DNA of 64,000 nt from NCBI RefSeq assembly GCF_900566085.1, contig NZ_UPHT01000004.1, forward strand, positions 1 through 64,000. Direction: 5' to 3'. The DNA is from Mycobacterium attenuatum (GTDB lineage: Bacteria > Actinomycetota > Actinomycetes > Mycobacteriales > Mycobacteriaceae). The first letter of the stretch is position 1. Each line of letters starts with the position of its first letter. The notes under the pieces are model-generated. The model worked only from the letters and a program-made list of their open reading frames with translations, made no database searches and was not told the origin of the DNA. The translations under genes and the position numbers were made by a program. Positions 46,077 through 54,845 of the stretch are shown here, piece by piece.

Positions 46077-47270
46077 TTACTGCTCGTAGCCGTGTTCGGC
46101 ATTCGGTGCATACATCGCTGTGTTCGGTGAGTCCACGCACGGATCCTTATGCCAGTCGCCGAACGGGTCCGCGAAGTGGCGCCATTGGTCGGGATAGGCC
46201 ATCTCTGCGTCGGTCAGCAGCGCGGCCTGCAGTTCTCGCCTGATGTCTTCAGCCACCGCGCCGCAGGCAAGTGCGACCAGCGAGGTATGGCGATCGCCGT
46301 ACCGGGTGTCCCAGGTAAGACCGGCCAGGACACGTCGCTGTTCATCGACGTTGGCGATCTCCGAGTCGGTCATTGCGGCCAGCCACTTGCCCCCGGAGTT
46401 GACCCGCAGTCCACCGCCGGCCGACTCCAGGCACATCACGTTGGAAGGATGGTTGGCGAGCCAGATCCTTCCCCGCGTCCGCACCACACCGCTGAGCAGA
46501 ACGTCGAGGGCCTCGTGCAGCCGTTCGGGATGAAACGGTCTGTCGGCACCGAACTCGACGATTCCGACCTCCCCATCGAAGTCCAGGGGCGGCTGGCCGA
46601 TCAGCAGTGGACCGAGCGGATCGTCGCTGCGGCCCCGGCGGGCGTCCTCGCCGAGCTTCGCCACGGCCCCGCCGACGCGGCGCGGGTCATGCACCACCGA
46701 CGCGCGCGGGGCCAGCCGGCTCAGCACCGACATCGTGGCCTTGTCGATGTGGTCAACGACGATGACGTCGGCGAACTCGGCCTGCCCGACCGCAACCTGG
46801 GCGCGTGTGCGTCCGTCGTCAAGCTCTTGGTCACCTAACGCCTGCTCCAGCCAGTCCCATGTGTCCAGACAGCTGACCACCGCGGCGATCTGCACATCGC
46901 GGGCGGCGGGGCCGTCGATGAACCCGGGGCCCAGCAGTACCTTGACGTGATTGATCGCCCAGCAGATCGGCTGGGGTTCAAGCCATGGCGCCAAGTGGAC
47001 GACCACCCGGTCGACGTCCTTCCAGCGGTGCATTCGGCGCAACAGCTTCAGCAGGTCGTTGCGGATCGTGCACGAGATACAGCCGTGGCATAGCTCCAGA
47101 ACGGATTCCGTGGTCACGGGAGTCCCGTTGCGCAGGTTGGTGACGCTGCGCTCCACCACATGACCGTCGAAGCGATGCCGCACGACGAATGTTCCCTCTG
47201 CGCGCAAGAGTGCTGTGACCGCGCCGTCGGTGTCGCCTTGCCCTGCGACGAGCAGAACCGGAGTCCGCAT
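46077..47270 (-). CDS. mrf: MRF-like ribosome-hibernation recruiting protein, copy 1
   Basis: A 397-residue COG0523-derived protein close to the copy at 53390 (both start [15 protein letters not shown]). The P-loop GxxGxGK of true CobW GTPases is replaced by AGQGDTD, typical for MRF. The metal motif reads CHGCISC here (C61, C64, C67; Ser at 66), differing from the CICC of copy 2. The C-terminal CobW_C-like part has FGADRPFHPERLHEALD. In M. smegmatis MRF recruits the hibernation factor Mpy to zinc-starved C- ribosomes. Zur-box-like sequence at 47281-47300 lies just before the ATG. Convergent with the His-rich gene. Confidence 0.85.
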   Translation of the reverse strand: MRTPVLLVAGQGDTDGAVTALLRAEGTFVVRHRFDGHVVERSVTNLRNGTPVTTESVLELCHGCISCTIRNDLLKLLRRMHRWKDVDRVVVHLAPWLEPQPICWAINHVKVLLGPGFIDGPAARDVQIAAVVSCLDTWDWLEQALGDQELDDGRTRAQVAVGQAEFADVIVVDHIDKATMSVLSRLAPRASVVHDPRRVGGAVAKLGEDARRGRSDDPLGPLLIGQPPLDFDGEVGIVEFGADRPFHPERLHEALDVLLSGVVRTRGRIWLANHPSNVMCLESAGGGLRVNSGGKWLAAMTDSEIANVDEQRRVLAGLTWDTRYGDRHTSLVALACGAVAEDIRRELQAALLTDAEMAYPDQWRHFADPFGDWHKDPCVDSPNTAMYAPNAEHGYEQ

Positions 47271-47280
47271 ACAACCCCCT

Positions 47281-47300
47281 AATGAATACAGTTTTCATTA
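47281..47300. promoter_or_regulatory. Zur-box-like palindrome upstream of mrf copy 1
   Basis: AATGAATACAGTTTTCATTA has TGAA and TTCA arms in the Zur-box spacing. It begins 10 bases upstream of the mrf start codon, where binding would block initiation of transcription. Confidence 0.65.
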
Positions 47301-47334
47301 ATGCCGCCGACGGTACAGTACAAGCGACGACTTG

Positions 47335-47353
47335 TCGAAAATCATTGTCAATA
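47335..47353. promoter_or_regulatory. Zur-box-like palindrome upstream of the ferredoxin-like gene
   Basis: TCGAAAATCATTGTCAATA, read on the minus strand TGACAATGATTTTCGA, is close to the Zur consensus. It is about 20 bases before the GTG at 47371 and overlaps the TTG at 47332, which argues against that earlier start. Confidence 0.68.
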
Positions 47354-47370
47354 AGATCGGGGGTGCCTTG

Positions 47371-47784
47371 GTGGGGCGTGCGCACCGCATTGTCGAGGCC
47401 GCAGCGAATGCCGAGCCTCCGCACCCCACGGACCGCGCCTTCACTGCGGTGGTCTGCGGCGGCTGCGGGACTGAACAGGGTGACTCACCCGCGGAGACGG
47501 TGGTCGCCGCGCTTCGTGACGTCGTTCGGCAGTGCCCGTTGGGGGTACTGGTCACTGTTCCCTGCATGTTCGGCGACCCCTGCCCGGCGTGGCTGGCTGA
47601 GGGTGTTTTTGTGGCGCTCCAGCCCTGCACGATCGACCGCGAGCCGACCTGTTCAGCGCACCTCGTCGGGCCGATTCGAGACCCCGAAGACATCGCTCAA
47701 CTCAGTGCATGGGTGCGGGCAGGCCGCTGGAATGCCGGTCTGCTCCCGGTCCGCCTGCGCCGCAATGCTTTTCATCGTCGATGA
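47371..47784 (+). CDS. Thioredoxin-like [2Fe-2S] ferredoxin-domain small protein
   Basis: A 137-residue protein from the GTG at 47371, with GGGGG about eight bases upstream. Cysteines occur as VCGGCGTEQ, RQCPLGVLV, VPCMFGDPCPAW, LQPCT and TCSAH, fitting a thioredoxin-like fold with a [2Fe-2S] or zinc site. The pattern resembles small (2Fe-2S) ferredoxin-domain proteins seen in Zur-regulated clusters. Its job is unknown; metal relay or sensing is a guess. It is divergent from mrf copy 1 and upstream of znuA. Confidence 0.6.
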   Translation: MGRAHRIVEAAANAEPPHPTDRAFTAVVCGGCGTEQGDSPAETVVAALRDVVRQCPLGVLVTVPCMFGDPCPAWLAEGVFVALQPCTIDREPTCSAHLVGPIRDPEDIAQLSAWVRAGRWNAGLLPVRLRRNAFHRR

Positions 47785-47860
47785 TGCGGATCTACAGGCG
47801 GCACATGACGCTGGCCGCGGCAGAGATCCAGAAAATAGTGCCCATCGTCCCGGCTCCAAT

Positions 47861-47880
47861 TGAAAACGGTTACTATTTCC
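47861..47880. promoter_or_regulatory. Zur-box-like site upstream of znuA
   Basis: TGAAAACGGTTACTATTTCC matches one arm of the Zur box well and the other poorly. It lies immediately before the znuA ATG at 47885 and would control the znuACB operon and possibly the genes after it. Confidence 0.6.
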
Positions 47881-47884
47881 GTTT

Positions 47885-48841
47885 ATGAACTCTCTCCGTT
47901 CTCGGCTGATCGGCGTCACGGCCGCAGTCATCGCCCTCATCGCGCCCCTCGGTTTGTCCGCATGCTCCTCGCGTGACGGCGGGAAAACCGCCGAGTCCTC
48001 CACCACGGCTGCGGCCGGCGGTGGATGCCCCACCACACCGGTCAATGTTGTGGTCAGCGTGGACCAATGGGGCGATATCGTCCGGGACTTGGGCGGTGAG
48101 TGCGCCCAGGTGACGACGGTGCTGGCCAGCTCGTCTGTCGATCCACACGACTTCGAACCCTCCCCGGCGGATGCGGCGACCTTCGCCAAGGCGCAGCTCG
48201 TCGTCGTCAACGGAGCGGATTACGACCCGTGGGCGTCGAAGCTCGCGGCAACATCGGCACCGAAGGCGCCGGTGGTCGATGCGGGCGTGGTGACCAAGAC
48301 CGCGGCGGGGGCCAATCCGCACCTCTGGTACAGCCCGTCCGCGGTCGTTGCGGTCGCTGATGCGGTCACCGCTGAACTCGCGAAGCTGGCGCCCGAAGCA
48401 AAGGGCTACTTCGCCGACCAACGCACGGCCTTCGGCACTAGCCTCGAGCCCTACAATAAGTTGCTCTCCGCTATCAAGGCAGGCGCGACGGGTAAAACCT
48501 ATGCGGCCACCGAAAGCGTCTTCGACTACACAGCAGAGGATGTCGGCCTGGTGAACGCCACACCCCAGGGCTACAAGACGGCGTCGGCGAACGAGTCCGA
48601 TCCCTCGCCGGCGGATCTGGAGGCGTTCCGCCGCGCTCTGGCAGATCGCCAGATCAACGTTCTGATCTACAACACTAAGACCGAAGGCTCGGTCCCTGAA
48701 CAGATCCGTACCGCCGCCGAAGCCGCGGGCGTACCGGTGGTCGATGTGACCGAGACGGTGCCGCCAGGAACGACCTCGTTTGAGACATGGCAGGTTGCCC
48801 AGTTGACTGCGCTGGCGAAGGCGCTCGGTGTCGCTGTGTGA
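47885..48841 (+). CDS. znuA: Zinc ABC transporter substrate-binding lipoprotein
   Basis: A 318-residue cluster A-I metal-binding protein. The signal ends in a lipobox (PLGLSACSS), so it is a lipoprotein. Zinc ligands of the ZnuA type are VDPHDFEPS, ANPHLWYSP, a later Glu in AATESVFDY and Asp in the C-terminal lobe (VVDVTETVPPG). Unlike many ZnuA proteins it lacks a His-rich loop. GTG of znuC overlaps its 3' end, so znuA-znuC-znuB form one operon for high-affinity uptake. M. tuberculosis has a comparable Rv2059-Rv2060 system beside C- ribosomal genes. Confidence 0.92.
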   Translation: MNSLRSRLIGVTAAVIALIAPLGLSACSSRDGGKTAESSTTAAAGGGCPTTPVNVVVSVDQWGDIVRDLGGECAQVTTVLASSSVDPHDFEPSPADAATFAKAQLVVVNGADYDPWASKLAATSAPKAPVVDAGVVTKTAAGANPHLWYSPSAVVAVADAVTAELAKLAPEAKGYFADQRTAFGTSLEPYNKLLSAIKAGATGKTYAATESVFDYTAEDVGLVNATPQGYKTASANESDPSPADLEAFRRALADRQINVLIYNTKTEGSVPEQIRTAAEAAGVPVVDVTETVPPGTTSFETWQVAQLTALAKALGVAV

Positions 48842-49613
48842 GCCCGAATCCAGTGCTCCCGCGCTGAAATTCGACGACGTCAGTGTGGTGCGTGGCGGCA
48901 CTCTGATCTGGTCTGAAGGCACATTCGAGGTGCCCGCCGGCGGCATCGTCGCGGTCATCGGATCCAACGGATCGGGCAAGACCAGCCTGTTGAACGTGAT
49001 TCTGGGACTGATACCTCCTGCCTCGGGTCACGTCCGGGTGCTGGGAAAGCCGCCAGGAGAGGTCAACGAGTTCATCGGCTACGTGCCACAGAACTACGCG
49101 TCGGCGCCGGGAGATGCGATCCGGGTCTGCGATGCGGTGATGTTGGGCCTCAACGGAACTCGGTGGGGGCTCGGACGTCCCTCCCTTGAGGACCGACGCC
49201 GGGTCGACGAGGTGCTGGACGCGGTCGACGCCGGGGCGCTGGCCGGCCGCCGACTCTCCGAGCTTTCCGGCGGGCAGCGCCAGCGCGTCGCTATCGCCGA
49301 GGCGTTGGCCGCCCGCCCCAAGATCCTCATCCTCGACGAGCCGCTGGCGTCGCTGGATCTGCGGAATCAGCGCGAGATCGTTCAACTGCTCGATCGTCTC
49401 AACGAGCAACTCGGTGTGACGATCCTCGTCGTCGCCCATGATTTGAACCCACTGCTGGGCGTGTTGAGTAGCGCGATCTACCTGTTGGACGGACACGCGC
49501 ACTTTGGCACCATCGGCGGGGTGGTCGAGGAAGACCTACTCAGTCACCTGTACGGCACTCCCATCCAGGTTGTTCGAACACCGCAGGGCGAGCTGTACAT
49601 GAGGAGCACCTAG
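48828..49613 (+). CDS. znuC: Zinc ABC transporter ATPase
   Basis: A 261-residue ABC ATPase. Walker A is GSNGSGKTS, the Q-loop is in IGYVPQNYAS, the signature is ELSGGQRQR, Walker B is ILILDEPLASLD and the switch His is in VVAHDLNP. It energises uptake through ZnuB. The GTG at 48828 overlaps the znuA end by 14 bases; the next in-frame alternatives are inside the conserved domain. Its last base is shared with the znuB start. Confidence 0.93.
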   Translation: MSLCEPESSAPALKFDDVSVVRGGTLIWSEGTFEVPAGGIVAVIGSNGSGKTSLLNVILGLIPPASGHVRVLGKPPGEVNEFIGYVPQNYASAPGDAIRVCDAVMLGLNGTRWGLGRPSLEDRRRVDEVLDAVDAGALAGRRLSELSGGQRQRVAIAEALAARPKILILDEPLASLDLRNQREIVQLLDRLNEQLGVTILVVAHDLNPLLGVLSSAIYLLDGHAHFGTIGGVVEEDLLSHLYGTPIQVVRTPQGELYMRST

Positions 49614-50539
49614 TGACTCCTCACGCGATGGCTTTCGGCTATCAGGACAATTGGTGGCCGATCCTCACCTCACCCTTCATGACCAGTGCATTGGCCGGCG
49701 GCACCATCGTCGCCCTCGCCGCCGGCCTGATCGGATACTTCGTCGTCGTCCGCAACACCGCGTTCGCCGCCCATGCCCTGGCACACATCGGCCTGCCCGG
49801 CGCCACCGGCGCGGTCCTGCTCGGACTGCCCGTCGCACTGGGCCTGGGCGTGTTCTGCGCGGGTGGGGCATTGGTCATCGGCGTCCTTGGCAACCGCCGG
49901 TCCGACACCGAAGTGGCCACCGGCACCGTTTTGGCACTGGCAACCGGTTTCGGATTGTTCTTCAATTCACTGGCAACCAAGTCGTCGAGCACGATGACCA
50001 ATGTGCTGTTCGGCAATCTGCTGGCCATCTCACGCGAACAGCTGGCGACGTTCGCGGTGTTGTTGGTGTTGTTGGCAGCGTGCATCGGCTTCATCTACCG
50101 GCCTTTGCTGTACACCTCGGTCAACGTCGAGGTCGCCCAGGCAAAGGGGCTGCCGGTACGCCTGTTGTCGATGATCTTCATGGCGCTCCTCGGCCTGGCC
50201 ATCACCATGGCGGTACAGGCAGTCGGCACACTGCTCCTCTTCGCCCTGATCGTCACCCCCGCCGCCACCGCGATCATGTTGACCCCGAGGCCCCCGAAGG
50301 CGATGATCATTTCCACGGTGATCAGCGTGGTCTCGGTCTGGCTCGGCGTCGTCATGTCGGCGATGTTCAACCTGCCGCCGAGCTTCGTCATCGTCACGAT
50401 CGCATGTGGCGTGTGGTTGGCCGTGTGGACCCTCGAGCGTCATGTCCGGCCGCGATCCGTAGCGGCGCAACGGTTATCCACGGACTTCGTGGGGGATCTC
50501 AAGCCGGAAGTAGTTGGCGGCGACCACACCCACCGGTGA
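49613..50539 (+). CDS. znuB: Zinc ABC transporter permease
   Basis: A 308-residue ABC-3 family permease with about eight hydrophobic helices. FAAHALAHIGLPGATGAVLLG and TEVATGTVLALATGFGLFFN are family stretches; the region VEVAQAKGLPVRLLSMIF would contact ZnuC. The GTG at 49613 overlaps the znuC TAG by one base. The short cytoplasmic C-terminus ends VVGGDHTHR. Followed closely by the permease gene at 50566. Confidence 0.93.
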   Translation: MTPHAMAFGYQDNWWPILTSPFMTSALAGGTIVALAAGLIGYFVVVRNTAFAAHALAHIGLPGATGAVLLGLPVALGLGVFCAGGALVIGVLGNRRSDTEVATGTVLALATGFGLFFNSLATKSSSTMTNVLFGNLLAISREQLATFAVLLVLLAACIGFIYRPLLYTSVNVEVAQAKGLPVRLLSMIFMALLGLAITMAVQAVGTLLLFALIVTPAATAIMLTPRPPKAMIISTVISVVSVWLGVVMSAMFNLPPSFVIVTIACGVWLAVWTLERHVRPRSVAAQRLSTDFVGDLKPEVVGGDHTHR

Positions 50540-50565
50540 CGGCGGGCGGCTGGCAGGATGAGCCC

Positions 50566-51570
50566 GTGACGGTTGTCGGGCGGACCCGCCCGCGATTTGC
50601 CGGGTCGATGCCACTGCTCTTCGCGGGGCTGATCGGGCTGGCCCTGTTCGCCGGAACGATACGGGCCTTCATGGTGGGTCGTCCCGACCTGGCGAAAGCT
50701 GCCACGGTGTTCTGCGGTGTGTTTGTCCAAGCGCTGCCCTTCCTGGCTTTCGGTGTGGTGATCAGCGGCTTGATCGCGACGTACGTGTCCCCGGAACGGC
50801 TGGCTCGTTGGCTGCCCCGGCGAACGGGCGTGGCGATCCTGACCGCCGGGGTCGGGGGCGCGGCCTTGCCGGGCTGCGAGTGCGGATCGGTTCCGGTGGC
50901 ACGCAGGTTGTTCGGCGACGGCCCGTCGAGCGATCGGCAGGGTGCCGCCGCGTTGACGTTCATGCTCGCCGCGCCGGCGATCAATCCGGTGGTCCTGGTG
51001 TCGACGGCGGTGGCCTTTCCCGGCGAGCCGGCTATGGTCGGCGCACGGTTCACGGCATCACTGCTCACCGCGGTCGTGATGGGCGCTGCGTGGTCTCGAT
51101 GGGGTCGCGCCGACTGGATCACCCGGCGGCTACCGCGATCGCCCCATGGCGGGGGGTCGAAGTGGACGGTGTTCAGCGAGGCGGCACGCCACGACTTTCT
51201 GCAGGCCGCGTCATACCTGGTCATCGGCGCCGCCACCGCTGCCGCACTGAACGTGTTGATGCCACCGACCGTCTACGAACACCTGGCCGGCCACCTGCTG
51301 CTCGGCATCATCACGATGGCGATCCTGGCCTTCGTCCTGGCTCTGTGCTCGGAGGCGGACGCCTTCGTAGCCGCGAGCCTGACCATGTTGCCGCTGCTGC
51401 CGCGGCTGGTGTTCCTGGTCGTGGGACCGGCGGTGGACGCCAAGCTGTTCGCGATGCAGGCGGGGGTGTTCGGCCGCGCGTTCGCCGTGAGGTTCGCCCC
51501 GGCCACCTTCGTCGTCGCCACGGTGGTTGCCACGGTGGTCGGGCTGATCTTGCTCGGGGGCGCGCGGTGA
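50566..51570 (+). CDS. Permease of the UPF0718/YcgR family, zinc-regulon type
   Basis: A 334-residue polytopic protein with about eight to nine helices. The family signature GGAALPGCECGSVPVARR is present, as are LAAPAINPVVLVST and LALCSEADAFVAASL. It pairs with the TIGR03943 protein that follows; such pairs occur in Zur regulons of other bacteria, including B. subtilis ycgR-ycgQ. The transported species is not known. GTG start at 50566 with AGGATGAG upstream. The fragment at 45257 is a broken paralog. Confidence 0.85.
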   Translation: MTVVGRTRPRFAGSMPLLFAGLIGLALFAGTIRAFMVGRPDLAKAATVFCGVFVQALPFLAFGVVISGLIATYVSPERLARWLPRRTGVAILTAGVGGAALPGCECGSVPVARRLFGDGPSSDRQGAAALTFMLAAPAINPVVLVSTAVAFPGEPAMVGARFTASLLTAVVMGAAWSRWGRADWITRRLPRSPHGGGSKWTVFSEAARHDFLQAASYLVIGAATAAALNVLMPPTVYEHLAGHLLLGIITMAILAFVLALCSEADAFVAASLTMLPLLPRLVFLVVGPAVDAKLFAMQAGVFGRAFAVRFAPATFVVATVVATVVGLILLGGAR

Positions 51571-52301
51571 GCCGCAACACCGAGAACGTGGTCCTGTTCC
51601 TCCTGGGTATGTGCACCGCCGCGATCGTCGTCACCGGCACCTTCACCCGCTACGTCAAGCCCACCCTCATGCCGTGGTTGGCGGTGACGGCGGTGCTGCT
51701 CGTCGTTTTGGCGCTGTCGGCGGCCATCCGGGATTTCAGAGCTCGCGGAGGCTACGTCGAGGATGCAGATCACCACGACGGCGATATCGAACACACGCAC
51801 CGGTCTGCGGTGGTGTGGTTGTTGGTGCTGCCCGTCGCACTGCTGGGCTTCGTCGTCCCCCCGGCGCTGGGCGCGCGGGCCGCCGAGCCCACGGTCACCG
51901 ACCTACCGCGGTTGGTGCTGTTGCGTCCCTTTCCGCCGTTGCCCGCCACTCGTGCCCCGGAACTTCTGCTTCCAGAGGTGGTTGTCCGTGCGAATCGGGA
52001 CTCGGCCCGCACCCTGGAGAATCGGCTGATCACCGTCACCGGCTTCACCATCAAGAAGGGCGACGAGGTCGATTTGGGTCGGGTCGTCATCATCTGCTGT
52101 GCGGCCGATGGACAGTTGGCCCGGCTTCATCTCCGCGGTCCGGCCGCGGCCATCGCGGCCACCTATCCCGAGGAGACCTGGCTGCGGGTGGAGGGCACCG
52201 TGGTCCCCAGCCCCTCCGATGTCGCCGGGTTGTCGACCCCGACTCTGACGGTCTCCGCGGTGACGCCCATCGAGGCGCCGCGGGATCCCTACGCGTACTA
52301 A
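51567..52301 (+). CDS. TIGR03943 family membrane protein (permease partner)
   Basis: A 244-residue protein with two N-terminal helices, a His/Asp-rich loop (DADHHDGDIEHTHRS), a third helix (VVWLLVLPVALLGFVV), and a conserved C-terminal domain (TVTGFTIKKGDEVDLGRVVI, then ICCAADGQLARLHL). These are the marks of TIGR03943/YcgQ. The GTG overlaps the permease stop by four bases, so the two form a complex or pathway. The loop may bind zinc. It is convergent with the C- ribosomal gene cluster. Confidence 0.88.
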   Translation: MSRNTENVVLFLLGMCTAAIVVTGTFTRYVKPTLMPWLAVTAVLLVVLALSAAIRDFRARGGYVEDADHHDGDIEHTHRSAVVWLLVLPVALLGFVVPPALGARAAEPTVTDLPRLVLLRPFPPLPATRAPELLLPEVVVRANRDSARTLENRLITVTGFTIKKGDEVDLGRVVIICCAADGQLARLHLRGPAAAIAATYPEETWLRVEGTVVPSPSDVAGLSTPTLTVSAVTPIEAPRDPYAY

Positions 52302-52311
52302 GAGGCCTCCG

Positions 52312-52566
52312 CTAAGGACCTGCGAACGGCAGCAGGGCCATCTCGCGTGCGTTCTTGATCGCCATTGCCACCTGGCGCTGCTGCTGAACGGTCAGCCCGG
52401 TAACGCGTCTGGACCTGATCTTGCCGCGCTCGGAGATGAACGTGCGCAGCAGGGCGGTGTCCTTGTAGTCGACCGTCGTGATGCCGAGCTTCGTGAAGGG
52501 GTTGGCCTTCTTGCGCAGCGGATCGGCTGCGGGTGGTCGCCGGCCTGGCTTGCTTCTGTCTGCCAT
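52312..52566 (-). CDS. rpsR2: 30S ribosomal protein S18, zinc-independent (C-) paralog
   Basis: An 84-residue S18 with no cysteine. The place of the KCVFC motif of the main S18 (36062) is taken by [11 protein letters not shown], while [22 protein letters not shown] is almost unchanged. C- paralogs replace zinc-binding subunits when Zur is derepressed, which frees zinc and remodels the ribosome. Last gene of the four-gene set rpmB2-rpmG-rpsN2-rpsR2. Confidence 0.95.
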   Translation of the reverse strand: MADRSKPGRRPPAADPLRKKANPFTKLGITTVDYKDTALLRTFISERGKIRSRRVTGLTVQQQRQVAMAIKNAREMALLPFAGP

Positions 52567-52572
52567 CGCCCG

Positions 52573-52878
52573 TCACCAACTCGACTTGCGAATGCCCGGC
52601 AACTCGCCGCGGTGTGCCAGGTCCCGGACGCGGACGCGGGACAGGCCGAACTTGCGCAGATGACCGCGCGGGCGACCGTCGACGACGTCGCGATTGCGCA
52701 GTCGAACAGCGCTGGAATCTCGCGGCAACCGCTGCAGCGCCGATTGAGCGGCGACGCGCTCGCCCTCAGTGCTCGATGGGCTGCGGATCACCTCCTTCAG
52801 TTCTGCGCGGCGTTCGGCGTAACGCGCCACCATGGCGCGGCGCTGTTCGTTCTTGACGATCTTGGATTTCTTGGCCAC
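52573..52878 (-). CDS. rpsN2: 30S ribosomal protein S14, zinc-independent (C-) type
   Basis: A 101-residue long-form S14 ([40 protein letters not shown]) without the CxxC...CxxC zinc ribbon of the 61-residue C+ type. The GTG at 52878 is used: it comes directly after the L33 stop and gives the standard N-terminus. Third gene of the C- ribosomal set; the equivalent M. tuberculosis cluster is Rv2055c-Rv2058c. Confidence 0.95.
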   Translation of the reverse strand: MAKKSKIVKNEQRRAMVARYAERRAELKEVIRSPSSTEGERVAAQSALQRLPRDSSAVRLRNRDVVDGRPRGHLRKFGLSRVRVRDLAHRGELPGIRKSSW

Positions 52879-52879
52879 C

Positions 52880-53044
52880 TCAGCGCTCCTCGCGGAAGTC
52901 GACATGCCGGCGGATGATCGGGTCGTACTTCTTGAGCACCAGCCGGTCGGGATCGTTGCGCCGGTTCTTGCGGGTGACGTAGGTGTAACCGGTGCCGGCA
53001 GTGGAGCGAAGCTTCACGACCGGCCGAATATCTGTGCTGGCCAT
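52880..53044 (-). CDS. rpmG: 50S ribosomal protein L33, zinc-independent (C-) type
   Basis: A 54-residue L33: [20 protein letters not shown], then [20 protein letters not shown] and [13 protein letters not shown]. It has no cysteine, so it is the C- form. The ATG overlaps the L28 stop by three bases. It lies on the minus strand between rpmB2 and rpsN2. Confidence 0.95.
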   Translation of the reverse strand: MASTDIRPVVKLRSTAGTGYTYVTRKNRRNDPDRLVLKKYDPIIRRHVDFREER

Positions 53045-53280
53045 CAGATCTTCTGCCCCGCGGCGCGCAGCCGGGCAACGACGGCTTCGATTCCGTCGCG
53101 GTCGATCACCTTGATGCCCTTGGTGCTGACCCGCAGCGTGATATTGCGCCCCTGTGACGGCAAGAAGTAGGTCTTGCGCTGGATGTTGGGGTTCCAGCGA
53201 CGCCGGGTTCGGCGATGTGAGTGCGACACCGAGTTGCCGAAACTCGGTGAACGCCCGGTCACCTGACAGTGCGCGGACAC
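53044..53280 (-). CDS. rpmB2: 50S ribosomal protein L28, zinc-independent (C-) type
   Basis: A 78-residue L28: [20 protein letters not shown], then [15 protein letters not shown] and [19 protein letters not shown]. Only one cysteine (C5) remains of the two CxxC pairs of C+ L28, so zinc cannot be held. First gene of the C- set, with a Zur-box-like site about 25 bases upstream (53305-53325). GGAGG precedes the ATG. Confidence 0.95.
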   Translation of the reverse strand: MSAHCQVTGRSPSFGNSVSHSHRRTRRRWNPNIQRKTYFLPSQGRNITLRVSTKGIKVIDRDGIEAVVARLRAAGQKI

Positions 53281-53304
53281 GCAGCCTCCTTCACGTTAAG
53301 ACAA

Positions 53305-53325
53305 ATGACAATCGTTTTCGACAAG
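53305..53325. promoter_or_regulatory. Zur-box-like palindrome upstream of rpmB2
   Basis: AAATGACAATCGTTTTCGACA lies about 25 bases before the rpmB2 start (minus strand). Together with the site at 53360 it flanks the divergent promoter between the C- ribosomal set and mrf copy 2. Confidence 0.75.
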
Positions 53326-53359
53326 TCTCCTGAAGCAGGGTACCGTAGCCGACAACTAG

Positions 53360-53379
53360 ATGAAAATCGTTCCCATTAG
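53360..53379. promoter_or_regulatory. Zur-box-like palindrome upstream of mrf copy 2
   Basis: ATGAAAATCGTTCCCATTAG lies 10-30 bases before the mrf start at 53390. The spacing relative to the start resembles that of mrf copy 1. Its presence argues against the earlier ATG at 53360. Confidence 0.75.
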
Positions 53380-53389
53380 AAGGCGGGAA

Positions 53390-54592
53390 ATGCGCACACC
53401 AGTAGTCCTCGTCGCCGGCCAGGGCGACACCGACCGAGTGGCGGGCACGCTGATGGCCACCCCGGGCACGGCGATCGTCGGGCACGAATACGACGGGCAG
53501 GTGGTGCGGCGCTGGGTCAGCATCATGCGCGACGATGAGTTGTCGACCAGTGAATGGCCGTTGGAGTTGACCAATGGCTGCATCTGCTGCACGACTCGCA
53601 ACGATCTACTGATACTTCTGCGTAGGCTCCACCGCCGCGCTGACGTGACCCGCATCGCGGTGCTGCTGGCACCGTGGTCCGAACCCGAACCCCTTTGTGT
53701 GGCGATCAACGAGGTTCAGGTTCACGTCGGACCCGGCTACATCGACGGCCCGGCCGGAGGTGACGTGGGCGTCGACGCGGTGCTCACCACGGTTGACCCT
53801 GGCAATTGGCTCAAGCAGGCGGTCGGTTCCGACGAACTCGACGATGGCCGGACTCTCGCCCAGGTGGTCGTGGGGCAGGCGGAGTTCGCCGATGTGCTGG
53901 TCTTGAGCCAGCCCGATGCCGCCACGCTGTCGGTTCTGCGGCGGCTGGCACCACTGGCCCGCATCACCGTGGGTGTGGACCGGGTCGAGCAGGCACTGGC
54001 GCATCTCGACCCGCACACGCGGCGCGGTCGGCGACGCGACCCGCACGACCCGTTGCTGGCCGGCCAACCACCGTTGGATCCCGCCGGCGAGATCACGCTG
54101 CTGGAGTTCACCGCACGACGGCCCTTTCATCCGCAGCGCCTGCACGCCGCCATCGACATGCTCCTCGACGGAGTGGTCAGGACTCGAGGCCGGGTGTTCG
54201 TCGCCAACAGGCTCGACGACGTCATGTGGATCGAGTCAGCCGGCGGCGGTGTCCTCGTCGAGAACGCCGGAAAATGGCTGGCGGCAATGGAACCCAATGA
54301 GCGGGCCCGCATCGACCCCGAGCGACGCGCACTGGCGGCGATGGGGTGGGATGACCGATTCGGCGACCGGCACATATCCATGGTGGTGCTGGTCTGCGGT
54401 GCCCAGCCGGCCGAGATCGACGGCGCCTTACGGGGCGCGCTCCTCACCGATCGCGAATTGGCCCGGCCCGGTGACTGGTCGCGGTACCCCGACCCGTTCG
54501 GGGATGGGCACGCCGATCCCGGCGAGGAGTTGCCCGACGTCCGCGATGAACTCACCGCGCGACCCAACCACCACAGAGAAGAGGAACGATGA
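53390..54592 (+). CDS. mrf: MRF-like ribosome-hibernation recruiting protein, copy 2
   Basis: A 400-residue MRF homolog (Rv0106 type). The CobW P-loop is degenerate (AGQGDTD), while NGCICC (C64, C66, C67) is intact. The C-terminal domain has [20 protein letters not shown]. The start at 53390 is preferred over 53360 because it matches copy 1 (MRTPV) and leaves the Zur box outside the gene. Its ATG-overlap with rpmE2 and close cobW gene make a Zn-starvation operon. It would bring the hibernation factor Mpy to C- ribosomes. Confidence 0.88.
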   Translation: MRTPVVLVAGQGDTDRVAGTLMATPGTAIVGHEYDGQVVRRWVSIMRDDELSTSEWPLELTNGCICCTTRNDLLILLRRLHRRADVTRIAVLLAPWSEPEPLCVAINEVQVHVGPGYIDGPAGGDVGVDAVLTTVDPGNWLKQAVGSDELDDGRTLAQVVVGQAEFADVLVLSQPDAATLSVLRRLAPLARITVGVDRVEQALAHLDPHTRRGRRRDPHDPLLAGQPPLDPAGEITLLEFTARRPFHPQRLHAAIDMLLDGVVRTRGRVFVANRLDDVMWIESAGGGVLVENAGKWLAAMEPNERARIDPERRALAAMGWDDRFGDRHISMVVLVCGAQPAEIDGALRGALLTDRELARPGDWSRYPDPFGDGHADPGEELPDVRDELTARPNHHREEER

Positions 54593-54843
54593 AACCGGGC
54601 ATCCACCCCGACTATCACCCCGTCGTGTTTCAGGACGCCGGCACGGGCAAGGCGTTCCTGACCCGATCGACGATCACCAGCGCACGCACCATCGACTGGG
54701 AAACGCCGGAGGGCATCCGCACCTACCCGCTGGTCGTGGTGGACGTGACGGCGGACTCCCATCCGTTCTGGACGGGCACCCACCGCGTGCTCGACGCGGC
54801 CGGACAGGTCGAGAAGTTCCGGCGCCGCTACGGGAAGCGGTGA
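54589..54843 (+). CDS. rpmE2: 50S ribosomal protein L31 type B (C-)
   Basis: An 84-residue type B L31: [20 protein letters not shown], later [20 protein letters not shown] and a basic end FRRRYGKR. It lacks the CxxC zinc motif of type A L31, so it is the zinc-independent form. ATG overlaps the mrf stop by four bases; the CobW gene follows after two bases. Confidence 0.95.
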   Translation: MKPGIHPDYHPVVFQDAGTGKAFLTRSTITSARTIDWETPEGIRTYPLVVVDVTADSHPFWTGTHRVLDAAGQVEKFRRRYGKR

Positions 54844-54845
54844 TC

